A stretch of DNA of 64,000 nt from Sphingomonas naasensis (GTDB taxonomy: Bacteria; Pseudomonadota; Alphaproteobacteria; Sphingomonadales; Sphingomonadaceae): positions 744,001-808,000 of the forward strand of contig NZ_SRXU01000001.1 of NCBI RefSeq assembly GCF_004792695.1, read 5' to 3'. The notes beneath the pieces were generated by a model. That model was not told the origin of the DNA. It did not search any database and worked only from the letters and a program-made list of their open reading frames with translations. This document shows, piece after piece, positions 63,601-64,000 of this stretch. The translations under genes and the position numbers were made by a program. Every line of letters starts with the position of its first letter. Positions within the stretch are counted from its first letter, which is position 1.

Positions 63601-63682
63601 CGAGCGCCGCCAGACTGGTAGCGGTACCACGCACCGCCGCGTTCCTGCGGCGGTCGAACCAGAAATTCGCCATCATCTCCAT
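60674..63682 (-). CDS. TonB-dependent receptor (oar-/ASASYGSDAVGG-type plug)
   Basis: A 1002-residue outer-membrane receptor. Signal region with basic start (ANFWFDRRR) and cleavage near TPAHAQ, Ala/Pro/Glu-rich spacer, TonB-box-like GDIIITGTRI, and a plug with FSLRGLGTIRTLTLLDGQRVV and TGGASASYGSDAVGGVVNFI. The barrel ends YRLGVRMRF. This is a different TBDR subclass from the others here. The ATG at 63682 is preceded by AAGG; ATGs at 63676 and 63673 are alternatives. It lies downstream of an SMP-30-like gene with a 115-base gap that holds a 22-bp palindrome. Confidence 0.93.
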   Translation of the reverse strand: MEMMANFWFDRRRNAAVRGTATSLAALATSLSFTPAHAQTAPAAPAVQEAEQAPPAAPAQEAEAQQGDIIITGTRIMSSGFTAPTPTTVIGEEEIARNAQPNLFNTVIQLPSLQGSTGAATGTFSTSSGQQGLSSFSLRGLGTIRTLTLLDGQRVVGANVTGVPDISMFPQLLVKRVDVVTGGASASYGSDAVGGVVNFITDTRFTGFKANAQAGITTYGDDKQALVQAAFGTALLDNRLHLIVSGEYDHEDGVGPGNFGIDLAGDRDWHRASTLLNTGITNNGLPQFNYRDYAQPYQYALYGLINNGPLQGIAFDANGAPFNFNYGSNGQPLGNGRVSNCFPGNSFCVGGDLSGAPGSGASLKSALERINGYGRIGFDFADNHEIYFTANVAQVKTSNQPSPGYNRPNLTVQCANPFLPQLIRDRCVTAGITSFNFGSSNGSFPDPKVHTDRRQYRFVGGLKGQFDFAAGDWSYDAYYAHGTTISDINVDTIVLQNRYVAATNAITLNGAIVCADAGARALGCQPINIFGGFAPSSAALAYVTPENGPFQHTRLTQDVASINISGDLINLWAGPLALAFGGEYRREFYRVNADPYGAGVSAISPNSPEYPADPLLNAAQGSNWAAGNYKNGGGKYDVYEGFAELNLPLFKSDGAGSANLNGAARVTHYSTSGTVWAWKIGGTWETPLDGIRLRAVTSRDVRAPNLSELFAAPTVTTLPNFNDPFRNVAVQAFQNTIGNPDLKPEIARNTEVGVVLSRPSWAPGLSLSFDYYSIKLRGVVSTLTADQIVRFCFEGNQAFCGGFVLDSPTQGGNFINVQPFNLASWKTSGFDIEASYQWRRPLGLPGDFTIRALGTHVREFLVSAGIAGVDTVDQAGANTGNTPDWKWLAVQTYSNDSFSLTLQQRWFSDGVFGNQYVVCTASCPTSTANHPTIDYNRMKGAFYFDVGGSVNVTKAIGAYFKVDNLFDHDPTPSPQTNTGLDVNPALYDTLGRTYRLGVRMRF

Positions 63683-63765
63683 CCCCACCTTGTCGTTTTT
63701 ATGCGCGCGCCTTGTTCTGAGGTCCGCGACGATGGCGAGTCTTATCGGATCGAACCGGTCCCAAC

Positions 63766-63787
63766 ATCTACGACCATGGTCGCAGAT
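63766..63787. promoter_or_regulatory. 22-bp near-perfect palindrome upstream of the 60.7-kb TBDR
   Basis: Arms ATCTACGACCA and TGGTCGCAGAT form an inverted repeat with only one mismatched pair; the centre is CGACCATGGTCG. It lies 84 bases before the TBDR start and just past the stop of the SMP-30-like gene. It looks like a dimeric repressor site. The regulator is unknown. Confidence 0.55.
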
Positions 63788-63797
63788 ATGGGCTCGC

Positions 63798-64000
63798 TCA
63801 GGGTTGGGCGGCGTAGAGCGCGTGATGAGTGAGGATGAACAGGGTGCGTCCGTCGGCGCCGCCGAACAGCAATTGCAGCGGCCGCTCGGGCACGTCGATC
63901 CGCCCCTGCTCGCTGCCGTCGGGGGCATAGACGAACACCTGTCCGTTCGCGACATAGACCCGCCCGTCGGGCCCGGTCGCGACGCCCTCGCCGCCACGCG
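63798..64000 (-). CDS. SMP-30/gluconolactonase/LRE family protein, C-terminal part only
   Basis: The last 66 residues are visible; the gene starts beyond the window edge. The sequence contains GGEGVATGPDGRVYVANG, VFVYAPDGSEQGRIDVPE and the family C-terminus LLFGGADGRTLFILTHHALY. SMP-30/gluconolactonase proteins are Ca2+-dependent beta-propellers that open sugar lactones. The frame stops at TGA (63798-63800), followed by the palindrome and the TBDR. Its place suggests a role in the same sugar-oxidising pathway. Whole-gene properties cannot be judged. Confidence 0.85.
   Translation of the reverse strand, partial: RGGEGVATGPDGRVYVANGQVFVYAPDGSEQGRIDVPERPLQLLFGGADGRTLFILTHHALYAAQP

Overview
The window is a GC-rich, gene-dense chromosomal segment with almost no non-coding space. 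It has five TonB-dependent receptors (TBDRs), several with N-terminal plugs of the Xanthomonas/Caulobacter type. Many secreted enzymes carry Tat or Sec signals, and it holds SapC, Trp-halogenase and cupin genes plus a non-phosphorylating L-fucose pathway. This combination points to an alphaproteobacterium of the Sphingomonadales (Sphingomonas-like), from family resemblance only. I saw no rRNA, tRNA, CRISPR array, insertion sequence or phage gene. It reads as a carbohydrate-scavenging island made of several polysaccharide-utilisation-like loci.

Layout. 1-3.6 kb: a subtilisin-like protease cut by the window edge, with a WGSIRTF repeat, and an EAL protein with a decayed GGDEF domain. 3.6-10.2 kb: a minus-strand unit TBDR > SapC > cupin/JmjC-like > flavin-dependent halogenase. 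10.4-17.1 kb: a GH43 enzyme divergent from lldD, a Tat-exported Gfo/Idh/MocA protein and an unusual (alpha/alpha)6 glycosidase-like protein. 17.2-23.9 kb: L-fucose uptake and catabolism (lactonase, FucP-type permease, IclR regulator, 2-keto-3-deoxy-fuconate dehydrogenase, aldo/keto reductase, mutarotase, fuconate dehydratase). 23.9-30.7 kb: a second TBDR unit with two tandem halogenases and a secreted protein of unknown function. 31-32.2 kb: an M19 dipeptidase. 32.3-38.8 kb: an RND efflux operon. 39.4-50.3 kb: a beta-glycosidase locus (GH1, GH20, GH3, carboxylesterase, small secreted protein, TBDR) around one TetR regulator. 50.3-57.3 kb: a unit of one double DUF1080 protein, three Tat-exported Gfo/Idh/MocA oxidoreductases and an ApbE flavin transferase. 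57.5-64 kb: two more TBDRs and the end of an SMP-30/gluconolactonase gene.

How the parts fit. The fucose genes supply mutarotation, oxidation, lactone opening, dehydration and C4 oxidation. The expected hydrolysis to pyruvate plus L-lactate would feed LldD; that hydrolase is not in the window. Regulatory DNA ties several units together. Near-identical palindromes TTACAAACA-N4-TGACTGTA occur before GH1, GH20/small protein, TetR-GH3-esterase and the 48-kb TBDR, which defines a compact TetR regulon. LacI-type palindromes centred on AGCGCT or AACGCT lie before both halogenase-linked TBDRs and between GH43 and lldD.

The parts most likely to be undescribed are the Tat-Gfo/DUF1080/ApbE unit (probably periplasmic 3-keto-glycoside chemistry), the TBDR-linked halogenase operons, the WGSIRTF repeat of the protease, and the (alpha/alpha)6 glycosidase-like protein at 14.9 kb.
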